NCBI GenBank assembly: GCA_027490155.1
Contig: JAIXYP010000005.1
Coordinates: forward strand, 186,001 to 250,000
DNA length: 64,000 nt
Source of the DNA: Cytophagaceae bacterium
GTDB taxonomy: Bacteria > Bacteroidota > Bacteroidia > Cytophagales > Flexibacteraceae
Direction: 5' to 3'
Shown: piece after piece, positions 8,884 through 17,235 of the stretch
Numbering within the stretch: the stretch's first letter is position 1
Layout: each line of letters begins with the position of its first letter
Position numbers and translations under genes: made by a program
The notes under the pieces: model-generated
Seen by the model: only the letters and a program-made list of their open reading frames with translations
The model's database searches: none
What the model was told of the DNA's origin: nothing

Positions 8884-10698
8884 TTAGGCCTCCTCAAACT
8901 TGTTCTCGTTGCGTTTGCGTTCGCCTGCATCTAGGTAGATTTTCCTCATACGGATGCTTTGCGGGGTGATCTCGAGGTACTCATCCTTCTGGATGTACTC
9001 AAGGCTCTCTTCGAGGCTGAACTGGATTTTAGGGGCGATCTTGACGTTGTCATCTGTACCAGAGGCGCGCATGTTGGTCAGTTTCTTGCCTTTCTGGATG
9101 TTGACTTCAAGGTCGTTCTGGCGGCTGTGCTCACCAATAACTTGGCCCATGTAAACGTCCTCTCCCGGATCGACGAAGAAAACGCCACGGTCTTGTAGTT
9201 TGTCGATGGCATAGCCTGTTCCAGGGCCTTGTTCCATACTGATCAAGGAGCCATTGATGCGGCCTGCAATAGGGCCACGGAATGAAGCATACTCTTTGAA
9301 GCGGTGGGTCATGACGGCCTCACCACCAGTGGCATTCAGGATTGCAGTCCGGAGGCCAATAAGGCCACGCGACGGAATATCAAACTCAAGGTGTTGGAGG
9401 TCGCCTTTAGGCTCCATGATCAACAGTTCGCCTTTACGTTGGCTCGCGAATTCGATCACTTTACCAGCGCCTTCCTCAGGTACATCAACAACCAGTTGCT
9501 CGATAGGCTCATGGCGTTGGCCATTCACTTCTTTATAAAGCACCTGTGGCTGACCTACTTGCAGCTCATATCCTTCGCGACGCATTGTCTCGATCAGGAC
9601 AGACAAGTGGAGGATACCACGACCGAATACCAAGAACTTGTCCTCGCTATCGGTTTCCATGATTTTGAGGGCAAGGTTCTTCTCAGTCTCCTTGTACAAA
9701 CGATCACGCAGGTGACGGCTTGTTACAAACTTACCTTCCTTACCAAAGAATGGCGAGTTGTTGATCGTGAACAACATTGACATCGTTGGCTCATCGATCG
9801 CGATGCGGACTAAGGCTTCTGGGTTGTCTCCGTCAGCAATGGTATCGCCAATTTCAAAACCTTCGATACCGGTCACGGCACAAATATCACCACTATGTAC
9901 CTCAGATACTTTTAGACGTCCTAGACCCTCGAATACGTTAAGCTCCTTAACGCGCATCTTCTTGAAAGTTCCGTCAGCTTTGCAAAGCGAAACAGATTGC
10001 CCTTCGGTGATGGTGCCACGCAAAACACGACCGATTGCGATACGTCCGACAAAGGCAGAGTAGTCCAAAGAGGTGATTTGCATCTGGAGGCTACCCTCAT
10101 TGACAGGTGCTGGTGGAATATGAGCAACAATAGCCTCGAGCAGGGGCTCGATGGTATCAGTTGGTTGTTTGTAGTCTGTTGACATCCAACCACCTTTGCC
10201 ACTACCGTATAAGGTTGCAAAGTCTAGCTGGTGTTCGGTACCACCAAGGTTGAACATGAGGTCAAACACGGCCTCGTGTACTTCGTCTGGGCGGCAGTTT
10301 GGTTTGTCTACTTTATTGACGACCACGATCGGCTTAAGGCCAAGGGCAAGTGCCTTGCCTAGTACGAAGCGTGTTTGGGGCATAGGGCCTTCAAACGCAT
10401 CGACGAGCAGGATAACGCCATCAGCCATCTTGAGTACACGCTCTACTTCACCGCCAAAATCGGCGTGACCAGGAGTATCAATGATGTTGATTTTGACGTC
10501 TTTGTACCGGACGGAAACGTTCTTGGAAACAATGGTGATCCCACGCTCGCGCTCAAGGTCATTGTTGTCAAGGATGAGTTCTCCACTTTCCTGATTATCC
10601 CTAAAAAGTTTGGAATAGTGGATGATTTTGTCAACCAAGGTCGTTTTGCCGTGGTCAACGTGGGCAATGATTGCTACGTTGCGGATCTGCTGCGTCAT
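8884..10698 (-). CDS. typA: Translational GTPase TypA/BipA
   Basis: 604 residues, full length for the family. G1 is AHVDHGKTTLVDKI (residues 12-25), G2 lies in RERGITI, G3 is DTPGHADFGGEVERV and G4 is VNKVDKP. These are followed by domain II (a beta barrel from about 205), two EF-G-like domains and the BipA-specific C-terminal domain. TypA binds the ribosome and assists assembly and translation under stress or low temperature. It has its own TAACTTTG promoter (10758-10765) and its own terminator, so it is a single-gene transcription unit, divergent from the LptF/G gene. Confidence 0.97.
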   Translation of the reverse strand: MTQQIRNVAIIAHVDHGKTTLVDKIIHYSKLFRDNQESGELILDNNDLERERGITIVSKNVSVRYKDVKINIIDTPGHADFGGEVERVLKMADGVILLVDAFEGPMPQTRFVLGKALALGLKPIVVVNKVDKPNCRPDEVHEAVFDLMFNLGGTEHQLDFATLYGSGKGGWMSTDYKQPTDTIEPLLEAIVAHIPPAPVNEGSLQMQITSLDYSAFVGRIAIGRVLRGTITEGQSVSLCKADGTFKKMRVKELNVFEGLGRLKVSEVHSGDICAVTGIEGFEIGDTIADGDNPEALVRIAIDEPTMSMLFTINNSPFFGKEGKFVTSRHLRDRLYKETEKNLALKIMETDSEDKFLVFGRGILHLSVLIETMRREGYELQVGQPQVLYKEVNGQRHEPIEQLVVDVPEEGAGKVIEFASQRKGELLIMEPKGDLQHLEFDIPSRGLIGLRTAILNATGGEAVMTHRFKEYASFRGPIAGRINGSLISMEQGPGTGYAIDKLQDRGVFFVDPGEDVYMGQVIGEHSRQNDLEVNIQKGKKLTNMRASGTDDNVKIAPKIQFSLEESLEYIQKDEYLEITPQSIRMRKIYLDAGERKRNENKFEEA

Positions 10699-10757
10699 AA
10701 AAAGATACGGAGCCGAGTGCGGATGATTAGGCTATGGGGCTCCGTGTAAACTGGGCG

Positions 10758-10765
10758 CAAAGTTA
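10758..10765 (-). promoter_or_regulatory. -7 promoter element of typA
   Basis: TAACTTTG on the minus strand, full match to TAnnTTTG, giving a 5' leader of about 55 nt before the ATG at 10698. Confidence 0.65.
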
Positions 10766-10961
10766 GGCAAATCTGCCAGCTTTCGGGCATGGCCTCTCCG
10801 AAATGTAACAAATAGATAGCATAAGCATTAGCCTTTCGGAATAGCATGTAGAGGCTCTGGCCATTAAACAGAACGTGTAGGTTTGGCTGAAGCAGCCTTA
10901 TGAGCCTATTAGCTTAGGGTCTATTGGCCTAATATTTGGCCAACTATCGTCGTTATACCCT

Positions 10962-10969
10962 TACTTTTG
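10962..10969 (+). promoter_or_regulatory. -7 promoter element of the LptF/G gene
   Basis: TACTTTTG, full match to TAnnTTTG, 18 bp before the ATG at 10987. It also shows that a more upstream in-frame start (10936) cannot be used from this promoter. Confidence 0.65.
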
Positions 10970-10986
10970 TAGGGCAGTCCTGCTAT

Positions 10987-12552
10987 ATGATCAAGAAACT
11001 AGATAAACTCATCCTGTCGGCATTTATTGGCCCTTTGCTGGTCACGACCTCGGTTTTGGTTTTTATCTTCTTGGTCCAGTTCCTGATCATGAACTTTGAC
11101 TCGCTGATTGGCAAAAACTTGCCCATAACGGTTTATTTGGAGCTTATCTTCTATCTCAGCCTCCAGATGATCCCGCAGGTGCTGCCACTTGGCTTTTTGC
11201 TGGCAGCCCTGATCACGTATGGCACCTTGGGCGAGTTCAGCGAGCTGACGGCCATCAAGTCCAGCGGTATATCGCTTGTGCGTGTTATTCAGCCTGTCCT
11301 TGTGCTTGTTGTTGTGCTATCTGGTGCCGTGATCCTGTTCAGCAATTACGTGCTGCCCAAGACCAATCTGCAAGCATTCTCATTGCTTTATGACATCAAA
11401 ACCAAAAAGATGGGCTTTAGCCTCAAGCCAGGCTCGTTCTACTACGGCCTGCCTGGGTATGCCATAAAGGCCAATGAGGTGGATCCAGATGGCCGTCATC
11501 TTAAGGAAGTCATTATTTATGACCACAGCGATGGGTCGGCCAACAAGAAAGTAACGGTGGCTGACAGTGGGCAGATGTACACCATCCTCAGCGATCGGTA
11601 TCTGGTGCTAGAGCTTTATAGTGGTACCAACTATAGCGAGGTGGCGGAGCAAGGCGGTTTAGGGCAGGAGTTCGTCCGAAACAAGTACAGTAAAAGCAAA
11701 ATAGTTTTTAGTCTTAGCAGCTTTGACCTAAGCCGAACACGTCAAGAGCTGTTCTCGGGCCATAAATTCATGCGCAACATCGGCCAATTGGGGCATGATA
11801 TCGACAGCATGAAACGGGTCAAGACGGAGGCTATCGACAACTTTAGGTCCAACCTCATGGCCTACTATAACTACATCAGCAAACCGACCAAACCCTCCGA
11901 TGTAGGCAGAAAGCCCAGCCCGGCCATATTGAAGATGGTCCAGAAACAGGATGCGGGCAATGCCGACGATAGGAAGTACTTCCTGTATATCGCGACAAAT
12001 CAAGCTCGTAACATCAAGAGCTTCAGTGCTGGTTTTGCAGAACATTATAAGGAGCTGAGCCGGATGTCTAACGAGTACCGCATTGAGATGCAGAAAAAGT
12101 TCACCTTGGCGGTTGCCTGTATCGTCTTGTTCCTGATTGGGGCACCGGTTGGCAGCATCATCCGGAAGGGAGGTCTTGGCGTTCCTGTCTTGGTCGGGAT
12201 CGTTTTCTTTATCCTATACTACATCCTGTCCATCGTGGGCGAGAAGTGGGCCAAGGAGGGTGTAGTAGATGTTTATCTAGGCCTTTGGGCTTCCAATGTG
12301 ATTTTATTGGGCGTTGCTTTGTTCTTTTTGCAGCAAGCTCGCCGAGATGCAAGCCTATTTGACCTAGATTTTTATAGCTCCTTCATTGGACGGATCAGAG
12401 GGCTATTTGCACCCAAAGCGATCGTAACCCTAGTATCAAACGAAACGAGCGATTTTGTAGAGCTGCCGAACGAAGCCCTTAGACAAGCGATTATTAGCGA
12501 GAAGGATAAGGCTGAGATCAGCACCCGGGAGCCTAAATCGGCATCGGAGTAG
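10987..12552 (+). CDS. LptF/LptG family permease (YjgP/YjgQ)
   Basis: 521-residue inner-membrane permease of the LPS export ABC complex LptB2FG, which extracts lipopolysaccharide from the inner membrane for transport to the cell surface. The N-terminal half has three membrane helices (about 7-30, 45-85 and 95-120) with the motif LPLGFLLAALITYGTLGEFSELTAIK. A large periplasmic jellyroll-like region follows (about 140-360), then three C-terminal helices starting at KKFTLAVACIVLFLIGAPVG and a hydrophilic tail. The ATG at 10987 is chosen because the -7 promoter lies between it and the upstream alternative. LptF and LptG cannot be told apart from this copy alone. A hairpin at 12580-12623 probably ends the transcript. 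Confidence 0.9.
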   Translation: MIKKLDKLILSAFIGPLLVTTSVLVFIFLVQFLIMNFDSLIGKNLPITVYLELIFYLSLQMIPQVLPLGFLLAALITYGTLGEFSELTAIKSSGISLVRVIQPVLVLVVVLSGAVILFSNYVLPKTNLQAFSLLYDIKTKKMGFSLKPGSFYYGLPGYAIKANEVDPDGRHLKEVIIYDHSDGSANKKVTVADSGQMYTILSDRYLVLELYSGTNYSEVAEQGGLGQEFVRNKYSKSKIVFSLSSFDLSRTRQELFSGHKFMRNIGQLGHDIDSMKRVKTEAIDNFRSNLMAYYNYISKPTKPSDVGRKPSPAILKMVQKQDAGNADDRKYFLYIATNQARNIKSFSAGFAEHYKELSRMSNEYRIEMQKKFTLAVACIVLFLIGAPVGSIIRKGGLGVPVLVGIVFFILYYILSIVGEKWAKEGVVDVYLGLWASNVILLGVALFFLQQARRDASLFDLDFYSSFIGRIRGLFAPKAIVTLVSNETSDFVELPNEALRQAIISEKDKAEISTREPKSASE

Positions 12553-12579
12553 GGAAATGACCAAAGATTGAAGCTGCAT

Positions 12580-12628
12580 TTACGAAATCTCAGTTTATGG
12601 CAGTTGTGTTGCCAATTTCGTAATTTTG
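12580..12628 (+). terminator. Likely terminator after the LptF/G gene
   Basis: Perfect 9-bp outer stem TTACGAAAT/ATTTCGTAA enclosing GGCA/TGCC, followed by a TTTTG run, 28 bp after the stop. Confidence 0.6.
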
Positions 12629-12781
12629 TGACCGAACTGTGGTGAATTGGGATTGGCCTAAGCTCGAGGCCAGGTTTCAAATAAAATTTGTGTTATAGAA
12701 TAGGCAGAAAGCCAATAGCATTATTGAAAATTTGGCAAAGTTCACTAGCTTTGGCAGGTCTTGAACTCTTGAGGTCAGGGC

Positions 12782-12818
12782 AAAAAAAAACAGCTTGAAC
12801 GAAAGTCGATCAAACTGT
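12782..12818 (-). terminator. Intrinsic terminator of the orphan RNA
   Basis: Nine-bp stem ACAGTTTGA/TCAAGCTGT (one G-U pair), an 11-nt loop, then eight T on the minus strand. Confidence 0.85.
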
Positions 12819-13008
12819 TAAACTACCTATTAATACACCAAATTAACCAAAAAATAGTCTTGGTAGTGAGCTGTTGAGGATTCGAACCTCTAGGTAAATC
12901 TCAAGTGGCATACCGCAGGAGATTTGGCCCTTACGCCAAGTACAGTCAAAAAAGGAGGTCGAAGAATCTTTCAGCAAACTTCCTTTGTCGAGGCATCATG
13001 TGTTTCGA
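12782..13008 (-). ncRNA. Orphan small RNA (~225 nt), cloverleaf-like core, family not recognised
   Basis: An independent RNA gene is inferred from signals on the minus strand: a full-match -7 element TACTTTTG (13014-13021), about 225 nt without a substantial ORF, then an intrinsic terminator (12782-12818). The middle (about 12872-12952) folds like a tRNA. A closing helix GACTGT pairs with ACAG(C)TC. A D-arm-like hairpin is TTGGC/GCCAA with GG in the loop. A 7-bp stem AAATCTC/GAGATTT takes the anticodon-arm position but has a 16-nt loop. A T-arm-like hairpin is GAGG-TTCGAAT-CCTC. The 5' part has two competing helices (TGTCGA/TCGACA and GTCGAA/TTCGAC) and a possible 17-codon ORF starting ATGATG near 12995. 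It matches no tRNA, tmRNA, RNase P or 6S signature I know. No gene lies downstream on this strand, so it is not an mRNA leader. Confidence 0.6.
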
Positions 13009-13013
13009 CACCA

Positions 13014-13021
13014 CAAAAGTA
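13014..13021 (-). promoter_or_regulatory. -7 promoter element of the orphan RNA
   Basis: TACTTTTG on the minus strand, full match to TAnnTTTG. No protein gene lies downstream on this strand before the terminator at 12782. Confidence 0.6.
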
Positions 13022-13131
13022 GGTGTTAGACGGGTAAGTTTAAAATATTTCTAGTCTTTTGTCTCAAAATTTACAAACTCTTTAATTACTTGGCATCCGA
13101 AATAACAAACTCTCAAAAACTCCGTCCCAGA

Positions 13132-13599
13132 ATGGCCGCCAATTTAGACATTGACAATGTGGACCTCAAAATTCTGTCCCTGCTGATGGAAGATGCTAAC
13201 ATGCCATACACCGAAATCGCAAAGCGAGTGTATGTATCTGGTGGCACTGTTCATGTCAGGATGAAGAAGATGCAGGAGCTTGGCATCGTTACTGGTGCCT
13301 CGCTCAAAATAGACCATAGCAAGCTGGGATATGACATTGTTGCCTTTCTGGGTATCTACCTCGAAAAGAGCTCGCAGTATCACGAAGTAGCAGATCAGCT
13401 GATCCGGATTCCGGAGATCGTTTCTGTCCACTACACTACAGGCATCTACTCGATCTTCGCTAAGATTGTCTGCAGGGATACCAAACACTTACGCAACGTC
13501 CTGCATGACAAGATCCAGAACGTTAAGGGCATCCAGCGTACCGAAACTTTCATATCACTAGAGGAAAGCGTAGAGCGATCCGTCAAGTTGGAAATCTAA
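13132..13599 (+). CDS. Lrp/AsnC-family transcriptional regulator
   Basis: 155 residues. The N-terminal winged helix-turn-helix (about 6-55) has the AsnC-type pattern DNVDLKILSLLMEDANMPYT followed by the recognition segment YVSGGTVHVRMKKMQELGI. The C-terminal RAM/ligand-binding domain (about 70-150) includes VHYTTGIYSIFAKIVCRD. These regulators form octamers that respond to amino acids. The ATG at 13132 is preferred; a TTG at 13090 would add 14 residues outside the domain. No linked amino-acid gene is adjacent, so it probably acts globally. A strong terminator follows at 13666-13696. Confidence 0.92.
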   Translation: MAANLDIDNVDLKILSLLMEDANMPYTEIAKRVYVSGGTVHVRMKKMQELGIVTGASLKIDHSKLGYDIVAFLGIYLEKSSQYHEVADQLIRIPEIVSVHYTTGIYSIFAKIVCRDTKHLRNVLHDKIQNVKGIQRTETFISLEESVERSVKLEI

Positions 13600-13665
13600 A
13601 CTAGGCTAGGCACTAACTTAGGCATTGCCTCAGATGTCCTATTCTTGACTCAAATCCTGCAAAGG

Positions 13666-13696
13666 AGGCCTCATAGTCAGACATGAGGCCTTTTTG
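13666..13696 (+). terminator. Intrinsic terminator of the Lrp gene
   Basis: Nine-bp perfect stem AGGCCTCAT/ATGAGGCCT, 8-nt loop, then TTTTTT. Confidence 0.9.
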
Positions 13697-13751
13697 CGTT
13701 TCTTGAAGATGCTGCCAGTTGCCATTGTTTATGTGAACCTGAACATGAATC

Positions 13752-13793
13752 ATCAAAAACAAACACGGCCACCCAAATTAGGATAGCCGTGTT
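13752..13793 (-). terminator. Intrinsic terminator of the Deg/HtrA gene
   Basis: Stem AACACGGC/GCCGTGTT with an A/T-rich loop and a T-rich tract on the minus strand, 28 bp past the stop at 13821. Confidence 0.75.
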
Positions 13794-13820
13794 GTCAGAT
13801 CAGGTTAGGATGGACTCTGC

Positions 13821-15356
13821 TTATGGCATCCCGAACCCGAAGAAATAGCGACCAGGGTAGTCAGGGTATTGACCTTCGACCAATACGCCTTCTTTTTTGG
13901 TTTTGAGGGCCTCTTCTAGCTCCTTAACATTGTTGACTGTCTTTTTGTCTAGCTTGGTGATGACGAAACCTTCCTTCATGTCGGTTTCCTTCATGATGAT
14001 ACCGGGTTTGATCTTTTTGACTTTTACGCCACCAGCCAGGCCCAACTTTTTGAGCTCCTTGGCATCAAGATCTGCAAACTCGACACCAAGCTGATCGATA
14101 GAGCTAGTTGCTTTAGGTTTGACGGTTTCGGTACTGCCTTCGCGGTTCTTGAGCGTGACGTTGAGGGCCACCTCTTTGCCACCACGGACAACAATGACTG
14201 GTACTTTTTCGCCCGGACGGTGACGACCAATGGTTTCTTGCAGCTCAGCAACGTCTTTAATGGTTTTGCCATCAGCCTTGACGATTACGTCTAGCTTCTT
14301 GATACCAGCAGCTTCTGCAGCGCTATTTTTGTTGACGCTGTCAACTACAACACCTTCACGGATGTCTAGGTCGAGCTCGTTGGCACGTTTGGCATCTAGG
14401 TCCTTAATGCTGATACCTAAGAATCCACGTTGAACCACACCATACTTGATTAGGTCCTCGACGACTTTTTCGGCTAGGCGGCTCGGGATTGCAAAGGCAT
14501 AGCCAGCGAAGGAACCAGTCTGGCTTGTGATGGCAGTATTGATACCGACTAGGTCCCCATTTAGGTTGACCAATGCACCACCACTATTGCCAGGGTTGAC
14601 TGCAGCATCTGTCTGGATGAAGCTCTCGAGAGCGGCTTGGTCTTTTATGATCCTGATGTTGCGACCTTTGGCACTAACTACACCAGCCGTTACCGTGCTG
14701 GTCAGGTTAAACGGATTGCCTACTGCCAATACCCATTGGCCAACTTTAGTCGCATCACTATTACCGAAGGCTAGGTGAGGAAGGTTGCTATCTTTAATCT
14801 GAAGAACAGCAAGGTCTGTGCTAGGGTCAGTACCTATGACTTTTGCCTTGTAGGATCGATTATCGGACAGGATCACCTCGATCTCTTTGGCGTTGTCGAT
14901 AACGTGGTTGTTGGTAATGATGTAGCCGTCAGCTGACATAATGACGCCGCTCCCGCTACTTTCTTGCGGTTGAGATTGGCGCGGTGGCTCGCCAAAGAAA
15001 AACTGTGGTCCTTGTGGCCCGCCAAAAAGGTCACCAAATGGATCCTGGCCACCACCACCGCGGTTGCCTCGTTCCTCCCGCATCGGTGCTCCGTATTGGC
15101 TACGGATGTGTACAACGGCTGGAGTTACTTTGCTGGCAACACTGCTGAAGTCGGGGCCTACTAAGTCCGCTGTTCCGCCTAAGCCTACTGATTTGGTAAT
15201 TGCTGTGGGGCTATCGACGGCGCGCTCCAAAGTCACAACTTGAGGGCCAATTGGTAAAAGGCTAAAGGCCCCAAGTGTGAGGGCCGAACCAAGCATGGCA
15301 GCACCAAGGATCGGTGCTTGCCTTTTGATAAATTTGACAGGTGCTTTCATTGTCAT
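13821..15356 (-). CDS. Deg/HtrA-type periplasmic serine protease
   Basis: 511 residues. An N-terminal membrane anchor/signal (about 14-38) is followed by a trypsin-like protease domain with the complete triad: His151 (ITNNHVID), Asp181 (STDLAVLQI) and Ser258 (NPGNSGGAL). A Gly-rich LA-type loop (about 95-130) lies between the anchor and the catalytic core. A full PDZ domain follows (about 315-405, RGFLGISIKDLD), then a second, divergent C-terminal PDZ-like region. This is the usual DegP/DegQ layout for a periplasmic quality-control protease and chaperone. It has a long upstream region (15357-15660) containing a nested hairpin at 15532-15581, and its own terminator. Confidence 0.95.
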   Translation of the reverse strand: MTMKAPVKFIKRQAPILGAAMLGSALTLGAFSLLPIGPQVVTLERAVDSPTAITKSVGLGGTADLVGPDFSSVASKVTPAVVHIRSQYGAPMREERGNRGGGGQDPFGDLFGGPQGPQFFFGEPPRQSQPQESSGSGVIMSADGYIITNNHVIDNAKEIEVILSDNRSYKAKVIGTDPSTDLAVLQIKDSNLPHLAFGNSDATKVGQWVLAVGNPFNLTSTVTAGVVSAKGRNIRIIKDQAALESFIQTDAAVNPGNSGGALVNLNGDLVGINTAITSQTGSFAGYAFAIPSRLAEKVVEDLIKYGVVQRGFLGISIKDLDAKRANELDLDIREGVVVDSVNKNSAAEAAGIKKLDVIVKADGKTIKDVAELQETIGRHRPGEKVPVIVVRGGKEVALNVTLKNREGSTETVKPKATSSIDQLGVEFADLDAKELKKLGLAGGVKVKKIKPGIIMKETDMKEGFVITKLDKKTVNNVKELEEALKTKKEGVLVEGQYPDYPGRYFFGFGMP

Positions 15357-15531
15357 AGTGTGGATAAGGATGGCTTTTGTTGAGCCGAGGTCCAGAGGTC
15401 AGTCCTTGTAAGAGGCTAACGTAGATCTTGTTAAAGGCAGTACAACATTAGGACCATTAAGCGTTGATCTGGAGCTAATAGAGTTGGTTTAACAGTTTGT
15501 TAAGGTGGGTTTGAGCAGACCTTAGGGATAC

Positions 15532-15581
15532 TTGGCTATTTGGACCTGTTCTGGACCTCGTTGTCCAGCTTGGATAGCCAA
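15532..15581. other. Nested inverted repeat upstream of the Deg/HtrA gene
   Basis: Outer arms TTGGCTAT/ATAGCCAA (8 bp) enclose a second perfect hairpin CTGGAC-ctcgtt-GTCCAG. It lies in the ~300-bp non-coding stretch 15357-15660, between the ribBA terminator and the protease gene. No T-run follows on either strand, so it is not a simple terminator; an operator or RNA structure in the protease leader is possible. Nothing else is recognised in the stretch. Confidence 0.5.
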
Positions 15582-15660
15582 ATCCTTCCATAATTGGCCA
15601 ATTAGCAACTGACGTACCAAACCTTTTTCTCATATAGGTGTCCCCTTTAATTGAGCCATC

Positions 15661-15702
15661 AAAAAGCCCTCAGCCTGCAATCTCGTCGCAATGCTGAGGG
15701 CT
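15661..15702 (-). terminator. Intrinsic terminator of ribBA
   Basis: Ten-bp stem AGCCCTCAGC/GCTGAGGGCT followed by TTTTT on the minus strand, about 100 bp past the stop. Confidence 0.85.
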
Positions 15703-15799
15703 ATCTGGTACAAAATGTCAGCAACTCTGGTGCTGTCTATAGCAATAGGACTGTCAAAATTTCATCGTAAACCAAGCTAAACGAGACAAAGATCGTCGC

Positions 15800-17092
15800 T
15801 TATGCCAAAATGGTATGCCCCATTTTGTCGCGCTTGGTCTCTAGGTATTGTTGGTTGTGCGGGTTAGGGCTTATCTCGATGCTAACGTTTTCGATGATCT
15901 CGAGACCGTAGCCGATGAGTCCGACTCGTTTTTTGGGGTTGTTGCTTATGAGTTTGATTTTGCCGACCCCCAGGTCATGCAGGATCTGGGCCCCAACACC
16001 ATAGTCACGTTCGTCCATCTTGAAGCCTAACTCCAGGTTGGCCTGAACAGTATCACGGCCTTGCTCCTGAAGTTTATAGGCCTTGAGTTTGTTAAGAAGC
16101 CCAATGCCGCGACCTTCTTGGTTCATGTACAAGACAACGCCTTTGCCAGCCTGATGGACCATTTGCATGGCTTGGTGGAGTTGCCCGCCACAGTCGCATC
16201 GGCATGAGCCAAATATATCTCCGGTTACGCAGCTACTATGCACCCTGACTAAGATGGCTTCATTTGGCTCCCAGCTTCCTTTAATGAGTGCTAGGTGTAA
16301 GTCGCCAGTATTGACTTGTCGGAAAGCAATGAGCTCGAAATCACCCCATTCAGTTGGCATCTCAACACCGATCTCGCGGGTGATAAGGGTCTCCTTAGAC
16401 ATCCGGTAGGCGATAAGATCCTTAATGCTGACTAGTTTGAGACCATGTTTATCCGCAAACACTCGTAGTTGAGGCAGCCGAGCCATGTGGCCATCATCGC
16501 CGATGACCTCAACTAAAACGCCAGCTGGCTCAAAGCCCGCTAGTTTTGCAAAGTCTGCTGCAGCTTCGGTGTGACCAGCACGGCGTAGAACGCCTTCGCG
16601 TTTGGCCTTGAGTGGGAAAATATGACCTGGGCGGCCAAGGTCTTCGGGTTTGGTCTTGGGATCGACCAAAGCCTTTATCGTTTTGGCTCGGTCGAACGCG
16701 CTAATGCCAGTTGTGCATCCATGGCCTAGCAAATCCACTGAAACAGTGAAAGGGGTTTCGTGCACGGCTGTGTTGTTGCCAACCATCAGCTCAAGGCCAA
16801 GTTCCACACAGCGGTCCTCGGTTAGGGCCATACAAATCAGTCCACGGGCCTCACGGGCCATGAAGTTGACAATCTCTGGAGTTACACAGCTGGCAGCACA
16901 GATTAGGTCACCTTCGTTTTCACGGTCTTCGTCATCCACCACAACGATCACTTCTCCGCCTTTAATGGCCTCAATAGCCTCCTCGATGGTGTCAAGTCGG
17001 GTGTCCGTCGTGGTTGACTCTTGGCTAGGGGGGTGGGTAGTCTCTAAATCGGATGTGGTAGGTGCCAGTTGGTATGCCAATGCTGTAATCAT
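15800..17092 (-). CDS. ribBA: Bifunctional DHBP synthase / GTP cyclohydrolase II
   Basis: 430 residues. It provides both entry reactions of riboflavin synthesis: ribulose-5-phosphate to dihydroxybutanone phosphate, and GTP to the diaminopyrimidine. The N-terminal RibB domain (about 33-230) carries the acidic metal/substrate motif [16 protein letters not shown] and the segment [11 protein letters not shown]. The C-terminal RibA domain (about 240-420) carries the zinc cysteines in [18 protein letters not shown] and the GTP-binding segment NQEGRGIGL. Both domains look complete. No FMN riboswitch is visible upstream; a TACTTTTG promoter lies at 17156-17163, giving a leader of about 60 nt. Confidence 0.97.
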   Translation of the reverse strand: MITALAYQLAPTTSDLETTHPPSQESTTTDTRLDTIEEAIEAIKGGEVIVVVDDEDRENEGDLICAASCVTPEIVNFMAREARGLICMALTEDRCVELGLELMVGNNTAVHETPFTVSVDLLGHGCTTGISAFDRAKTIKALVDPKTKPEDLGRPGHIFPLKAKREGVLRRAGHTEAAADFAKLAGFEPAGVLVEVIGDDGHMARLPQLRVFADKHGLKLVSIKDLIAYRMSKETLITREIGVEMPTEWGDFELIAFRQVNTGDLHLALIKGSWEPNEAILVRVHSSCVTGDIFGSCRCDCGGQLHQAMQMVHQAGKGVVLYMNQEGRGIGLLNKLKAYKLQEQGRDTVQANLELGFKMDERDYGVGAQILHDLGVGKIKLISNNPKKRVGLIGYGLEIIENVSIEISPNPHNQQYLETKRDKMGHTILA

Positions 17093-17155
17093 AGTGGTGC
17101 TGTGTAGCGTTGTGTTGATAGTTTGTTCAACCTCTAAAGCTGCCTTATGGTTCTA

Positions 17156-17163
17156 CAAAAGTA
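17156..17163 (-). promoter_or_regulatory. -7 promoter element of ribBA
   Basis: TACTTTTG on the minus strand, full match to TAnnTTTG, 63 bp before the ribBA ATG. Confidence 0.65.
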
Positions 17164-17235
17164 AGGCCAAGCCAGATGATGCCGATGATTAACTTAATTT
17201 AGCCCATCATTTCCACACTAAGGTGTCAATTCGTC

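Noticed and set aside
9304-9780. 158-codon plus-strand ORF
   Set aside because: Antisense to typA, no domain and no promoter.
12868-12952. Functional class II tRNA
   Set aside because: D-loop too short, anticodon-position loop of 16 nt, acceptor helix with a bulge; T-arm only is canonical. Kept as part of an orphan RNA.
17093-17235. FMN riboswitch before ribBA
   Set aside because: None of the conserved RFN-element blocks is present; the leader is only about 60 nt.
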